DNA of 64,000 bases from Exiguobacterium aurantiacum DSM 6208 (GTDB lineage: Bacteria > Bacillota > Bacilli > Exiguobacteriales > Exiguobacteriaceae), in assembly GCF_000702585.1 (NCBI RefSeq), contig NZ_JNIQ01000001.1, positions 1,307,001 through 1,371,000 of the forward strand. The letters are read 5' to 3'. Under the pieces are notes generated by a model. It searched no databases and had not been told where the DNA came from. It saw nothing but the letters and a program-made list of their open reading frames with translations. Below are positions 39,171-47,124 of this stretch, piece by piece (the stretch's first letter is position 1; the number at the start of each line of letters is the position of its first letter). A program made the position numbers and the translations under genes.

Positions 39171-39884
39171 ATGTTAGTGGCATCACACACACCTAATATG
39201 ACGGGTGTTTTACTTTCGGGAGAACCAGACGATTTTCGAGCGTTATACGAGTCTTTACATAAGCTAGTTGGTAATGTGGATCCAGATATAGAGGATGGAT
39301 CGATACTTCGGATTTTAGGTTTTTGCTACGACGTTAGACACACGTTTATGGGTCACCGTAATGCGACCTTTGCAGAACACGGATTTGATGAGGAGCATTT
39401 GGCTTTTTTATCGCTTGTCGGTCCGAAACAAAATTTATATCTTTCATTTGAAACGTTTTGGCCAGAGATTCTTTATATCGTCTTCTCATTAGAAACATGT
39501 ATTAAGGATTATCAGAAATCTTCAAAGGCCACTAATTGGGATCCGCATATTACACAGGCACGCATCTTACAATCCGCAATCACTAAGCTAGTGGCAGAAA
39601 CGGTTACTTCAAGACAATTCGCAAGTTTTCAAAAATGGATTACTGAAAATAGTGTCAATCGTATTATCTATATGCAATATATTGATTACTTGAACAGTAA
39701 GTGGAACGATTTAGATATAGAGAAGCGTCAAAAGAATTTCAATATTTTTGCGAAACGCACCTGTCAGCTGACATCAGATTATGACCGCCAAAAAAGGCTC
39801 GTGATCGAAGCGGCAATCGAACATCGGTGTCTACCTTCAGAAATTCATTACCCATCTGAATTTTATAATCACGTGGAATGGTGA
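39171..39884 (+). CDS. hypothetical protein resembling DUF6904
   Basis: A 237-residue soluble protein starting MLVASHTPNMTGVLLSGEPDDFRALYESLHKLVG, a start I associate with the DUF6904 group; this is from memory and not certain. It is mainly helical with a possible YDVRHTFMGHR motif near 53-63. The coding sequence is clearly more AT-rich than the neighbouring core genes, suggesting horizontal origin. acggaggg precedes the ATG. The HNH nuclease gene follows after 115 bases on the same strand. Confidence 0.65.
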   Translation: MLVASHTPNMTGVLLSGEPDDFRALYESLHKLVGNVDPDIEDGSILRILGFCYDVRHTFMGHRNATFAEHGFDEEHLAFLSLVGPKQNLYLSFETFWPEILYIVFSLETCIKDYQKSSKATNWDPHITQARILQSAITKLVAETVTSRQFASFQKWITENSVNRIIYMQYIDYLNSKWNDLDIEKRQKNFNIFAKRTCQLTSDYDRQKRLVIEAAIEHRCLPSEIHYPSEFYNHVEW

Positions 39885-39999
39885 AGGCTGTCTGAATAGG
39901 GCATATTGTTAACTCAAGCATCAACGTTTCTTGGTTTCGCATATTCGCTTGATTTTATTATTCGACATAGTGACTTGATTCTGAAGAGTGGTGAATATA

Positions 40000-40959
40000 A
40001 TGGGTTGGGAGTTAGGCGTCGCTGAAGCGAAAAGCGAGTACTTAACAGAAACAGATTTGTGGCGTCACACACAACAGTTTCTCATGAACGCGACACACAC
40101 GACGACGTACAAGCATATGCTCATGAAAGCTTTGCTCGAATGTACCATCGAATTAAGCGATTCTGGTGTACTAACGTTCAACCAAATTTCGAGGCATGTG
40201 ACGAAGATGTATTGGAGTTTGATTGTGACGAACGGATTGCGACAAGTGAATCAAATCGGAAAATTGAGCTCGATCGAGAAAACGATGCTCACGTTCCAAG
40301 CGACACATGAGATTCCGTCTACATGGAACTTTGACCGCCTGCCTGTTCAGCAGCAACAACAATTGATTCGAAACGTGAACCAGTTCTATAAGAAGTATGT
40401 GTACGGCTCGTTCTATGCTTCGTTCGAGGGGACCGTCTATTCATTCAACCGGAAAGAAGAGTGGGTCAAACTCGTGCCTGGTTATATCGTCTTTTTTGAG
40501 AAGTATAAGCGGGTGTTGATGAACGTGACGAACTATCAGCTCGCCGTCTTTCTGGAAAAATACAATACTCGTGAAGCGATGGAGCGAATCTTGAACAAAA
40601 TCGAGTTTGTCTCGGCCCGGCAGTCGCTCAACGAGTTCAAACAGATTTTACTGAGTCACGGCCATCCCATCTGTTTTTATTGTATGAGACCGCTCAAACA
40701 GATTCATGTCGACCATTTCATACCGTGGTCTTACATACAGAACGATGTATTATGGAACTTTGTCCTCGCTTGTCCGACTTGTAATACGAGCAAGAACAAT
40801 CGGATGGCGAAGGTTGATTATCTTTACGCGCTCGTGGAACGAAACGATGATTTGCGAGTAGCAGAGCGGATGGAGACGTACAAAGAGACGAAATTGATTC
40901 ACCTGTACAACTATGCGGTGCAGAATGGGTTTGAAGCCAATTGGGCACCGAAAACATAA
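40000..40959 (+). CDS. HNH endonuclease domain protein
   Basis: A 319-residue protein with a C-terminal HNH nuclease. Zinc-binding CFYC lies at 225-228 and CPTC at 258-261. Between them, HVDHFIPWSY carries the catalytic His/Asp-His at about 236-239, Asn253 is in VLWNFVLAC, and NTSKNNRM follows at 262-269. The first 200 residues are helical and unrecognised, perhaps a target-recognition or sensing part. ATG at 40000 follows gagtggtg; GTG codons at 39988 and 39991 are alternatives. Such genes occur in phage-defence and mobile loci, and the position behind ssrA and the AT-richer upstream gene fit an accessory module. Confidence 0.85.
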   Translation: MGWELGVAEAKSEYLTETDLWRHTQQFLMNATHTTTYKHMLMKALLECTIELSDSGVLTFNQISRHVTKMYWSLIVTNGLRQVNQIGKLSSIEKTMLTFQATHEIPSTWNFDRLPVQQQQQLIRNVNQFYKKYVYGSFYASFEGTVYSFNRKEEWVKLVPGYIVFFEKYKRVLMNVTNYQLAVFLEKYNTREAMERILNKIEFVSARQSLNEFKQILLSHGHPICFYCMRPLKQIHVDHFIPWSYIQNDVLWNFVLACPTCNTSKNNRMAKVDYLYALVERNDDLRVAERMETYKETKLIHLYNYAVQNGFEANWAPKT

Positions 40960-40998
40960 AACGAGTCGAACCTGATTAGGAAGGTTCGACTCGTTTTA
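40957..40998. terminator. bidirectional terminator
   Basis: Perfect sixteen-base stem aaaacgagtcgaacct / aggttcgactcgtttt with a ten-base loop; serves the HNH gene on the plus strand and the small convergent membrane gene on the minus strand. Confidence 0.92.
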
Positions 40999-41010
40999 TG
41001 TCTTTGATTC

Positions 41011-41202
41011 TCACCACAAGTTAAACAAATCCGCCACAATCGCATCGCTTCCGTCTTGGAACATGAACAAGCCGAGTGCGATTAACAGCCCTCCAATGAC
41101 GAGTGTGCCGAATCGTACGAGTCCGCTTGTGTTCCTTTTGAATAATCCACGCATCACGAGCCATCCACCGATCAATAGCATCAAGAAATACCAAAACCCC
41201 AT
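41011..41202 (-). CDS. small two-span membrane protein
   Basis: A 63-residue protein with two hydrophobic segments (GFWYFLMLLIGGWLVMRGLF and FGTLVIGGLLIALGLFMF) joined by a basic loop KRNTSGLVR. Start ATG at 41202 is preferred because agaggagg lies seven bases upstream; an ATG six bases earlier is too close to it. Not recognised; probably monocistronic. Confidence 0.7.
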   Translation of the reverse strand: MGFWYFLMLLIGGWLVMRGLFKRNTSGLVRFGTLVIGGLLIALGLFMFQDGSDAIVADLFNLW

Positions 41203-41341
41203 GTTCATTCCTCCTCTGGTTGTAGTTGCGTTTAGTTTACATAAATTTTCCAATACATACTGTTGGGCGCGCGACTGATTTAATCTAAGCCCAAGACGGG
41301 TACAGTACCTTTATGTGTAAATGAAGGGGAGAGTGACCACT

Positions 41342-42754
41342 ATGCGGAAAACAATCGTCATCGCGGGCGCGAGCGGCTATATTGGCTCGAACGTGATGGA
41401 CCATTTAAAAGAAGAATATGACATCATCGCCTTGTCCCGCTCGACGAAAAACAAGGAAGACGAGGACCACATCACGTGGCGGTCGTGCGATTTGTTCTCC
41501 TACGAACAGACGCGCGAGGCGTGCGAAGGGGCGGACTACGCTATGTTTCTCGTCCACTCGATGATCCCGGACGGCGGATTGACGCAGGCGACGTTCGAAG
41601 ACATGGACGCGCTCATCGCCGATAACTTCGCCCGGGCGACAAAAGCAAACGACATCGAACAGATTGTCTACTTGAGCGGGATCATTCCGAAAGAGTCGAA
41701 GACGTTGTCACGTCACTTGAAGAGCCGGCTCGAGGTCGAACGGATTCTCGGTGGGCAAGGGGTGCCCGTGACGACGATTCGGGCCGGGCTCATCATCGGT
41801 CCGGAAGGTTCGTCGTTCCCGATTCTCGCGAAGCTCGTCAAACGGTTACCGGTCATGATCCTCCCGAACTGGACGAAGACGGAGACGCACCCAATCGATT
41901 TGCGCGAAGCCGTCCAGGCGCTCATCTCGGTCGTCGGGGCTGAGGCGCTGTACGACCACCATATCGATATCGGCGGACCCGAAGTGATGACGTATCGCAA
42001 GATGATTGAAGATACGGCTGACGTCATGGGCAAACGTCGCGTCATGATCGATTTCCCGTTCCCGACGATCAAGCTGTCCCGCCTTTGGGTCATGGCCGTG
42101 ACGGGCGAACCGAAAGACACCGTCTATCCGCTCGTCGAGAGCATGGGTCACGCCATGGTCGCGAAAGACACGACCGGCGTCAAACAAGGGGAGATCCCGT
42201 TCAAAGAAGCGGTCGAGCACGCGCTCGAAGAAGCGGAAAAACAGAAGTCGGGTGGCGGCAAAAAGAAAAAGCAGCCGCAGCAATATACCGTCCGCTCGAT
42301 TCAACGGTTCGGTCTGCCCGAGAACAAGTCGGCGCTTTGGATGGCTGACACGTACTTCGAGTGGCTCGGCCGGCTCGCCTATCCGCTCATCCAGACGACG
42401 AAAGAAGAGGACGACTGGGAGATCGCGCTCCTAAGACCGTCATTCGTCGCGCTCCATCTGTCACTCGAAGACGAGGCAACGGACGACATGGCCTCATTCG
42501 AGATTGATGGCGGACTGTTCACGAAGCTGACCGAGGACGACAAGACGGGCCGACTCGAGTTCAGACGGCTCCCGGAGTCGGACGAAGGGCTCGTCGCCAT
42601 CCATGAATTCGTACCGGCGCTGCCGTGGTGGTTCTACACGAAGACGCAGGCGAAAGCCCACCTCATCGTCATGTGGCTGTTCGGCCGTCACGTCCGTCTG
42701 CTCGGGGAAGACGCGGACGAGGGCGATCAAGTCGTCGAGGCACCGACGAATTAA
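41342..42754 (+). CDS. NAD(P)-binding oxidoreductase-like protein (YbjT/DUF2867 type)
   Basis: A 470-residue protein. The N-terminal half is an atypical SDR with GASGYIGSNV at residues 8-17 and an NmrA/YbjT-like core (YLSGIIP, RLEVERIL, TIRAGLIIGPEGSSF, THPIDLREAVQALI). A lysine-rich linker (SGGGKKKKQPQ) near 307-317 leads to a DUF2867-type C-terminal domain (WMADTYFEWLGRL ... PALPWWFYTKTQAKAHLIVMWLFGRHVR). The substrate is unknown. ATG at 41342 follows gggagag. Confidence 0.85.
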   Translation: MRKTIVIAGASGYIGSNVMDHLKEEYDIIALSRSTKNKEDEDHITWRSCDLFSYEQTREACEGADYAMFLVHSMIPDGGLTQATFEDMDALIADNFARATKANDIEQIVYLSGIIPKESKTLSRHLKSRLEVERILGGQGVPVTTIRAGLIIGPEGSSFPILAKLVKRLPVMILPNWTKTETHPIDLREAVQALISVVGAEALYDHHIDIGGPEVMTYRKMIEDTADVMGKRRVMIDFPFPTIKLSRLWVMAVTGEPKDTVYPLVESMGHAMVAKDTTGVKQGEIPFKEAVEHALEEAEKQKSGGGKKKKQPQQYTVRSIQRFGLPENKSALWMADTYFEWLGRLAYPLIQTTKEEDDWEIALLRPSFVALHLSLEDEATDDMASFEIDGGLFTKLTEDDKTGRLEFRRLPESDEGLVAIHEFVPALPWWFYTKTQAKAHLIVMWLFGRHVRLLGEDADEGDQVVEAPTN

Positions 42755-42756
42755 AT

Positions 42757-42792
42757 AAGACTCAACCATTGTGTGATGGTTGCGTCTTTTAG
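42757..42792 (+). terminator. rho-independent terminator
   Basis: Stem aagactcaaccat / atggttgcgtctt with one mismatch, loop tgtgtg, followed by tttagattcttt, after the NAD(P)-binding protein gene. Confidence 0.8.
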
Positions 42793-42829
42793 ATTCTTTA
42801 AAATTTTTCGCACGATCGTATAGTAGTAC

Positions 42830-43483
42830 TCATTTTACTTTAATGATTTTCGAAGCAACTGTATGGCTATCTTTACCGTCTTGAACAATTAAATAGATAT
42901 GTTTTGCTCGAAAAGTGGTGTTTCGGATAAAGCTAATCAAATTCTCGACTGAAAACTCTGGTCTAGTATCCACTACAGGTGAGAATTGAAAGGTAGTGAC
43001 ACTGAAAAGCAGAGAAATACCTGTATAGTCTTTCATGGATTTCTTTCTAATATTGTTTTTCGTTTCCTCCATATAAATTGCAGTGTTCTGTTCTAACTGC
43101 TCATAACTTCTTAAGCGTGAGCTCCAAATCCCATCTTTATTTAAGGACTTAGCAATTTCTACTTCCTGTTCTCCATCTATGTAAGAACTCACTTCATATT
43201 TTTCCTCTACACCATCAGGTTTTAGAACTACAAAGTCGTAATTTTGGCTACCTATGATGATTTTGGTTTTTGCACCTTCCGGAAAATAAGGAGAAAGTGA
43301 AAATATATATGCGGGGACAAACTCTTCTTGAAACTCCTTAAACCAGCCTTTACGTAACCTTGAAATTTCTAAAGCACGCCGATCACGTTTTAGAAGTCCG
43401 ATTATTTCCTCGAAGTAACTATCCATTTCATTTGGAGAACGGTACTTTGAAAGGTCTTTTAGAATGTTCAGCTGGTTTTTCAT
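42830..43483 (-). CDS. hypothetical protein, AT-rich orphan
   Basis: A 217-residue soluble protein that I do not recognise. A charged helical N-terminus (residues 1-55) is followed by an alternating strand-rich centre (TKIIIGSQNYDFVVLKPDGVEEKYEVSSYIDG, about 73-104) and a C-terminal HIYLIVQDGKDSHTVASKIIKVK. The centre vaguely resembles the strand pattern of PD-(D/E)XK nucleases, but no full D...ExK motif is present, so that is not claimed. The gene is much more AT-rich than its neighbours and has no partner. aaagggatt precedes the ATG at 43483. Confidence 0.65.
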   Translation of the reverse strand: MKNQLNILKDLSKYRSPNEMDSYFEEIIGLLKRDRRALEISRLRKGWFKEFQEEFVPAYIFSLSPYFPEGAKTKIIIGSQNYDFVVLKPDGVEEKYEVSSYIDGEQEVEIAKSLNKDGIWSSRLRSYEQLEQNTAIYMEETKNNIRKKSMKDYTGISLLFSVTTFQFSPVVDTRPEFSVENLISFIRNTTFRAKHIYLIVQDGKDSHTVASKIIKVK

Positions 43484-43632
43484 AAGTAAATCCCTTTCTT
43501 GATTAATATTATTGTCGATATGTCCAAACTGTTTTTCTCATTGTATCTCAATTCAGTTCTATACAGTTTGATTAGAAGTAAGACTACTATCTCACTTGTT
43601 TTGTCCATTATGTTAACGTTTCGCCGGAGTCG

Positions 43633-43661
43633 TTTACAAAGAACAGGGACAGGCGTACACT
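43633..43661 (+). promoter_or_regulatory. promoter of the SulP gene
   Basis: TTTACA (43633-43638) and TACACT (43656-43661) are 17 bases apart, about 40 bases before the SulP start codon. Confidence 0.65.
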
Positions 43662-43700
43662 GAACTCGTTTTCGACATCATGGAAAGAAGGAATGCAAGA

Positions 43701-45257
43701 ATGGACAACTTCATGACATCACGCCAAGGATGGCAAAAAGACATCTCGGCCGGGATCACCGTCGGGGTCGTCGCCGTCCCGCTCGCGATGGCGTTCGCGA
43801 TCGCCTCGGGCGTCGGACCAGTGTACGGGCTGTACACGGCCATCATCGCCGGCATCCTCGTCAGCCTGTTCGGCGGCTCAACGTTTCAAATCGCGGGACC
43901 GACCGGTGCGTTCATCCCGATTGTCTCCGGGGTCATGCTCGCGCACGGCTACGAAGGGCTGCTCGTGACGACGTTCCTCGCCGGGCTGCTCTTGTTCCTC
44001 ATGAGCGTGCTTCGTGTCGGACGGCTCATCCGCTTCATGCCACGCGCCGTCACGATCGGCTTCACGGCCGGGATCGCCGTCGTCATCTTCGTCGACCAAC
44101 TCGATGAACTGTTCGGCATCACGTTCGAGAAAGCGCCACACTTCCACGAGAACTTCCTCAAACTCGTGACGTCGCTCCCTGAAGCGAGCCTATCGCCTAT
44201 CATGATCGCCGCCATCGGTTTCTTGACGCTATGGCTCGTGCCGAAACTGCCCGTGAAATTGCCGCTTCTATTGATGGCGATGCTCGTGCCGACGTTCGTC
44301 AGTCTCGTCATACCAGGGGAAGTCGCGACGATCGGCAGCGCCTACGGCGGTATCCCGAGCGGATTGCCTGAGTTCAACTGGCTCGCGATCGACCTCGATC
44401 TGATTGGGACGCTGTTGCCGTCGGCGTTCGCGATCGCCTTCCTCGGGGCGCTCGAGTCGCTGTTGTCGGGTGCGGTCGCGGACGGGATGGCCGGTACGAA
44501 GATGAACCCGGACAAGGAACTGTTCGGGCAAGGGCTCGCCAACGTCGTCGTCCCATTCTTCGGCGGCATCCCGGCGACGGGCGCCATCGCCCGGACGGCG
44601 ACGAACATTCAAGCCGGTGCCGTCAGCCGCCGCTCCGGTGTCATTCACGGGTTGACAGTGCTTCTCGCCGTGCTCGTATTGGCACCGCTCGCGAGCTACG
44701 TCCCGCTCGCCGCGCTCGCGCCGATCTTGATGCGCGTCGCTTGGAACATGTCGGAGCGGCACCACGTCTTCGAGATGCTGCGGCATCGGTCGGCCGAGTC
44801 GCTCGTCCTCCTCATCACACTCGGTCTGACCGTGTTCGTCGACCTCGTCGTCGCCGTCGAGGTCGGGGTCATCTGTGCGCTCGCCTTGTTCGCGAAACGG
44901 ATGGCCGATACGATCGACGTCCGTGAACAGACGGAACGGTACGTGACGCGCGACGGACAAGTCGTCTTCAGCGTCGAGGGACCGCTCTTCTTCGGGGCGA
45001 TCGAGATGTTCGAGCACGTCCTGCATCATATCCATGACGAGCCCGACGTGTTCATCTTTAACTTCCACCGCTGCCCGGTCATCGATGTGACGGCTGTCGA
45101 AGAGGTTCGACGCGTCGTCAGGGAACTGAAAGCGGCCGACCGCCGTGTCGTCTTCGCCCATTTGTCGGCACCCGTGCGGCAGACGCTCACGCATTACGGC
45201 GTGCTCGACCACGTCGACACGTTCGAGACGACGCAAGAAGCGATCGACGCGTCTTAA
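43701..45257 (+). CDS. SulP family anion transporter with STAS domain
   Basis: A 518-residue permease of the SLC26/SulP family. A membrane domain of ten or more hydrophobic segments includes the N-terminal [35 protein letters not shown] and [15 protein letters not shown], and [20 protein letters not shown] near 296-315. It is followed at about 415-515 by a cytoplasmic STAS domain ([37 protein letters not shown]). Substrate could be sulfate, bicarbonate or another anion; sequence does not decide. ATG at 43701 has agaagga upstream, unlike the in-frame ATG at 43680. Confidence 0.92.
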   Translation: MDNFMTSRQGWQKDISAGITVGVVAVPLAMAFAIASGVGPVYGLYTAIIAGILVSLFGGSTFQIAGPTGAFIPIVSGVMLAHGYEGLLVTTFLAGLLLFLMSVLRVGRLIRFMPRAVTIGFTAGIAVVIFVDQLDELFGITFEKAPHFHENFLKLVTSLPEASLSPIMIAAIGFLTLWLVPKLPVKLPLLLMAMLVPTFVSLVIPGEVATIGSAYGGIPSGLPEFNWLAIDLDLIGTLLPSAFAIAFLGALESLLSGAVADGMAGTKMNPDKELFGQGLANVVVPFFGGIPATGAIARTATNIQAGAVSRRSGVIHGLTVLLAVLVLAPLASYVPLAALAPILMRVAWNMSERHHVFEMLRHRSAESLVLLITLGLTVFVDLVVAVEVGVICALALFAKRMADTIDVREQTERYVTRDGQVVFSVEGPLFFGAIEMFEHVLHHIHDEPDVFIFNFHRCPVIDVTAVEEVRRVVRELKAADRRVVFAHLSAPVRQTLTHYGVLDHVDTFETTQEAIDAS

Positions 45258-45583
45258 CGGACAGACAAGATGTTCGCGAACGGGATGCGTTGCACCGCCC
45301 CGTCGAACAGCTCGACTTCGCGCTCGGCGTAATAGATGGCGTGGACGTAGCCACGCAAAGAGCGCGTCGCACCGTCCTCGAACAGCGTGACGTCGACGGC
45401 GTCGCCTTCCCGGATGGCACGTTCGAGCTCGGTCTGCCATAGATAGAGGAGCTGCTCATCTAAATCGGGCAGCTCGATCTTTTGGATTTGGGCGTAGTAG
45501 CGCTTCAACAGCGCCACATGCTCGGGCATGAGAAACGGGATCCATTTCAGTTCGCCGCGGTCTTTGTAACGGGTCTTGCTCAT
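45254..45583 (-). CDS. YolD-like protein
   Basis: A 109-residue protein of the YolD family, with the characteristic start [25 protein letters not shown] and the C-terminal [30 protein letters not shown]. YolD proteins are almost always encoded next to UvrX/YqjW-type Y-family polymerases, as here, where the start overlaps the uvrX stop by four bases (ATGA). Their role in translesion synthesis is not settled. The stop overlaps the convergent SulP stop. Confidence 0.88.
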   Translation of the reverse strand: MSKTRYKDRGELKWIPFLMPEHVALLKRYYAQIQKIELPDLDEQLLYLWQTELERAIREGDAVDVTLFEDGATRSLRGYVHAIYYAEREVELFDGAVQRIPFANILSVR

Positions 45584-46875
45584 GATGGATCGCCTCCTTG
45601 TTTATGTCCGCCGATCAACCGCTGCCGGGTGCGGAGCGGACTGTCTTTCAATAGGCTCGACGCCGGCCGGATCGTCCCGCGGCCGAAGCGGACGTTCAAT
45701 TGATCGACGAGGTCGAGAAAGTCGTACCGCCGCGCTTTCGCCCATTCGTCCTCGAAGAACGACAGTTGGACATGGTCGATCCGTGGCTCGAGCTTGCCGA
45801 GGGCGACCGAGACGTAACGGACGGCCTCGGTCTCGTCCCATCCGTCGAGGAAGAGCGCCAACAAGACCGGCAAGAAATCCTGCTCGTCCGCCGTGAAGCG
45901 GTCGAGCTTTTTTTGTTTACTGAAGCCGCGCCGTTCGCTCGTCCGCGTATAGCGCACGCCGAGATGGACACTCCCGCCGACGAGTCCGGCTTGCCGGGTG
46001 CGCATCCCGACCTCGACGGCGATCGCCTGCAAGACGAGCCGGATCGAGGCGTACGTCGTGTAATCTTTCATGAGCGTGATGCCGTGCCCGATCGTACGCG
46101 GGCGTTGCCGCTTCGCCCCGAACAACGAACTCGGGGGCAGGATCGTCGGTGACTCGTCGATCCCCCAGGCGTGATGCCACAGCTCGGCGCCGATGACGCC
46201 GAACTTCTCGTGCAACACGTCGAGCGGATAGTGAGCGAGGTCGCCGATCGTGAAAATGCCGAGTCGCTGCAGATGCACGGCCATCTTCGCGCCGACGCCC
46301 CACATCTTCTCGATCGGTGCCGGATGGATCAGCTTCTCGACATCGTGGAGGAGGCAGCGGGCGACACCGGTCTTCTTCCCATGCAAATCGAGGACGAGCT
46401 TGGCGAGGACGTTGTTCGGACCGATGCCGATCGTGACCGGGATGCCGGTGTAGCGGAAGACGGTCGAACGGATGAGGCGGGCGACGTGCTCGTCGTTCCC
46501 GAACAGCCGCTCGGTGCCGGACAAGTCGACGAGCGTCTCGTCGATCGAGTAGACGCGGATCGCCTCGGGCGGTGCGAACTGGTGCAGGATATGGACGATT
46601 TGCACGGACACGTTCAAATAGTGGCTCATCCGTGCCTCGGCGTAGAGGACGTGCTTTCGGTCCTGCCACGGCAAGCGGTCGATGTGGAACCGTCTCGCCC
46701 CGGTCTTGATGCCGAGCCGTTTCATCGGTGGCGTCGCGGCGAGGACGAGCGCGCCGTGGTCCTCTAGGTTCGACAGCACGACGAACTTCGTCTTGTACGG
46801 ATTTAGGTTGCGAGCGGCGCATTCGCAGCTCGCATAGAAGGAGACGCTGTCGATACAAAAAATCCGACGTCGCAT
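45580..46875 (-). CDS. uvrX: Y-family DNA polymerase, UvrX/YqjW type
   Basis: Lesion-bypass polymerase of 431 residues. The first metal-binding block is [15 protein letters not shown] with Asp9, and the second is [13 protein letters not shown] with Asp112-Glu113. The helix-hairpin-helix region ([30 protein letters not shown]) lies near 199-228 and the little-finger domain after about 260. No beta-clamp motif was assigned. ATG at 46875 sits eight bases after aaaggag; the ATG at 46881 is closer than usual. A LexA box lies just upstream, so it is SOS-regulated together with the YolD gene. Confidence 0.93.
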   Translation of the reverse strand: MRRRIFCIDSVSFYASCECAARNLNPYKTKFVVLSNLEDHGALVLAATPPMKRLGIKTGARRFHIDRLPWQDRKHVLYAEARMSHYLNVSVQIVHILHQFAPPEAIRVYSIDETLVDLSGTERLFGNDEHVARLIRSTVFRYTGIPVTIGIGPNNVLAKLVLDLHGKKTGVARCLLHDVEKLIHPAPIEKMWGVGAKMAVHLQRLGIFTIGDLAHYPLDVLHEKFGVIGAELWHHAWGIDESPTILPPSSLFGAKRQRPRTIGHGITLMKDYTTYASIRLVLQAIAVEVGMRTRQAGLVGGSVHLGVRYTRTSERRGFSKQKKLDRFTADEQDFLPVLLALFLDGWDETEAVRYVSVALGKLEPRIDHVQLSFFEDEWAKARRYDFLDLVDQLNVRFGRGTIRPASSLLKDSPLRTRQRLIGGHKQGGDPS

Positions 46876-46892
46876 CGTCATCACTCCTTTTA

Positions 46893-46906
46893 CGAACAAA
46901 TGTTCT
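46893..46906. promoter_or_regulatory. LexA (DinR) box upstream of uvrX-yolD
   Basis: CGAACAAATGTTCT matches CGAAC-N4-GTTCG with one mismatch at the final base. It lies 18 bases before the uvrX start, downstream of where the promoter should be. It is divergent to secA2, about 220 bases away. Confidence 0.82.
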
Positions 46907-47124
46907 GTTTTTATCATCGTAACACGGTCTCACGCCGTCTCAAATATGAATTTGAAAATAAATTTGTAAACACTTTTTGAAAATTACCCAATTTTTATAT
47001 GAATTTCATAAAACAAAAACCATCTTTTAGGAAGATTTCGTAAAAAAGTCTCCGAAACGGTCTCATTTTCGCTATAATAGACGGGTATGCAATTGACGAA
47101 TGTAAGATAGATGGAGGCTATAAC

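Noticed and set aside
38613-40959. Complete prophage or genomic island bounded by an ssrA attachment repeat
   Set aside because: No integrase, no phage structural genes and no second copy of the ssrA 3' end were found downstream in the window.
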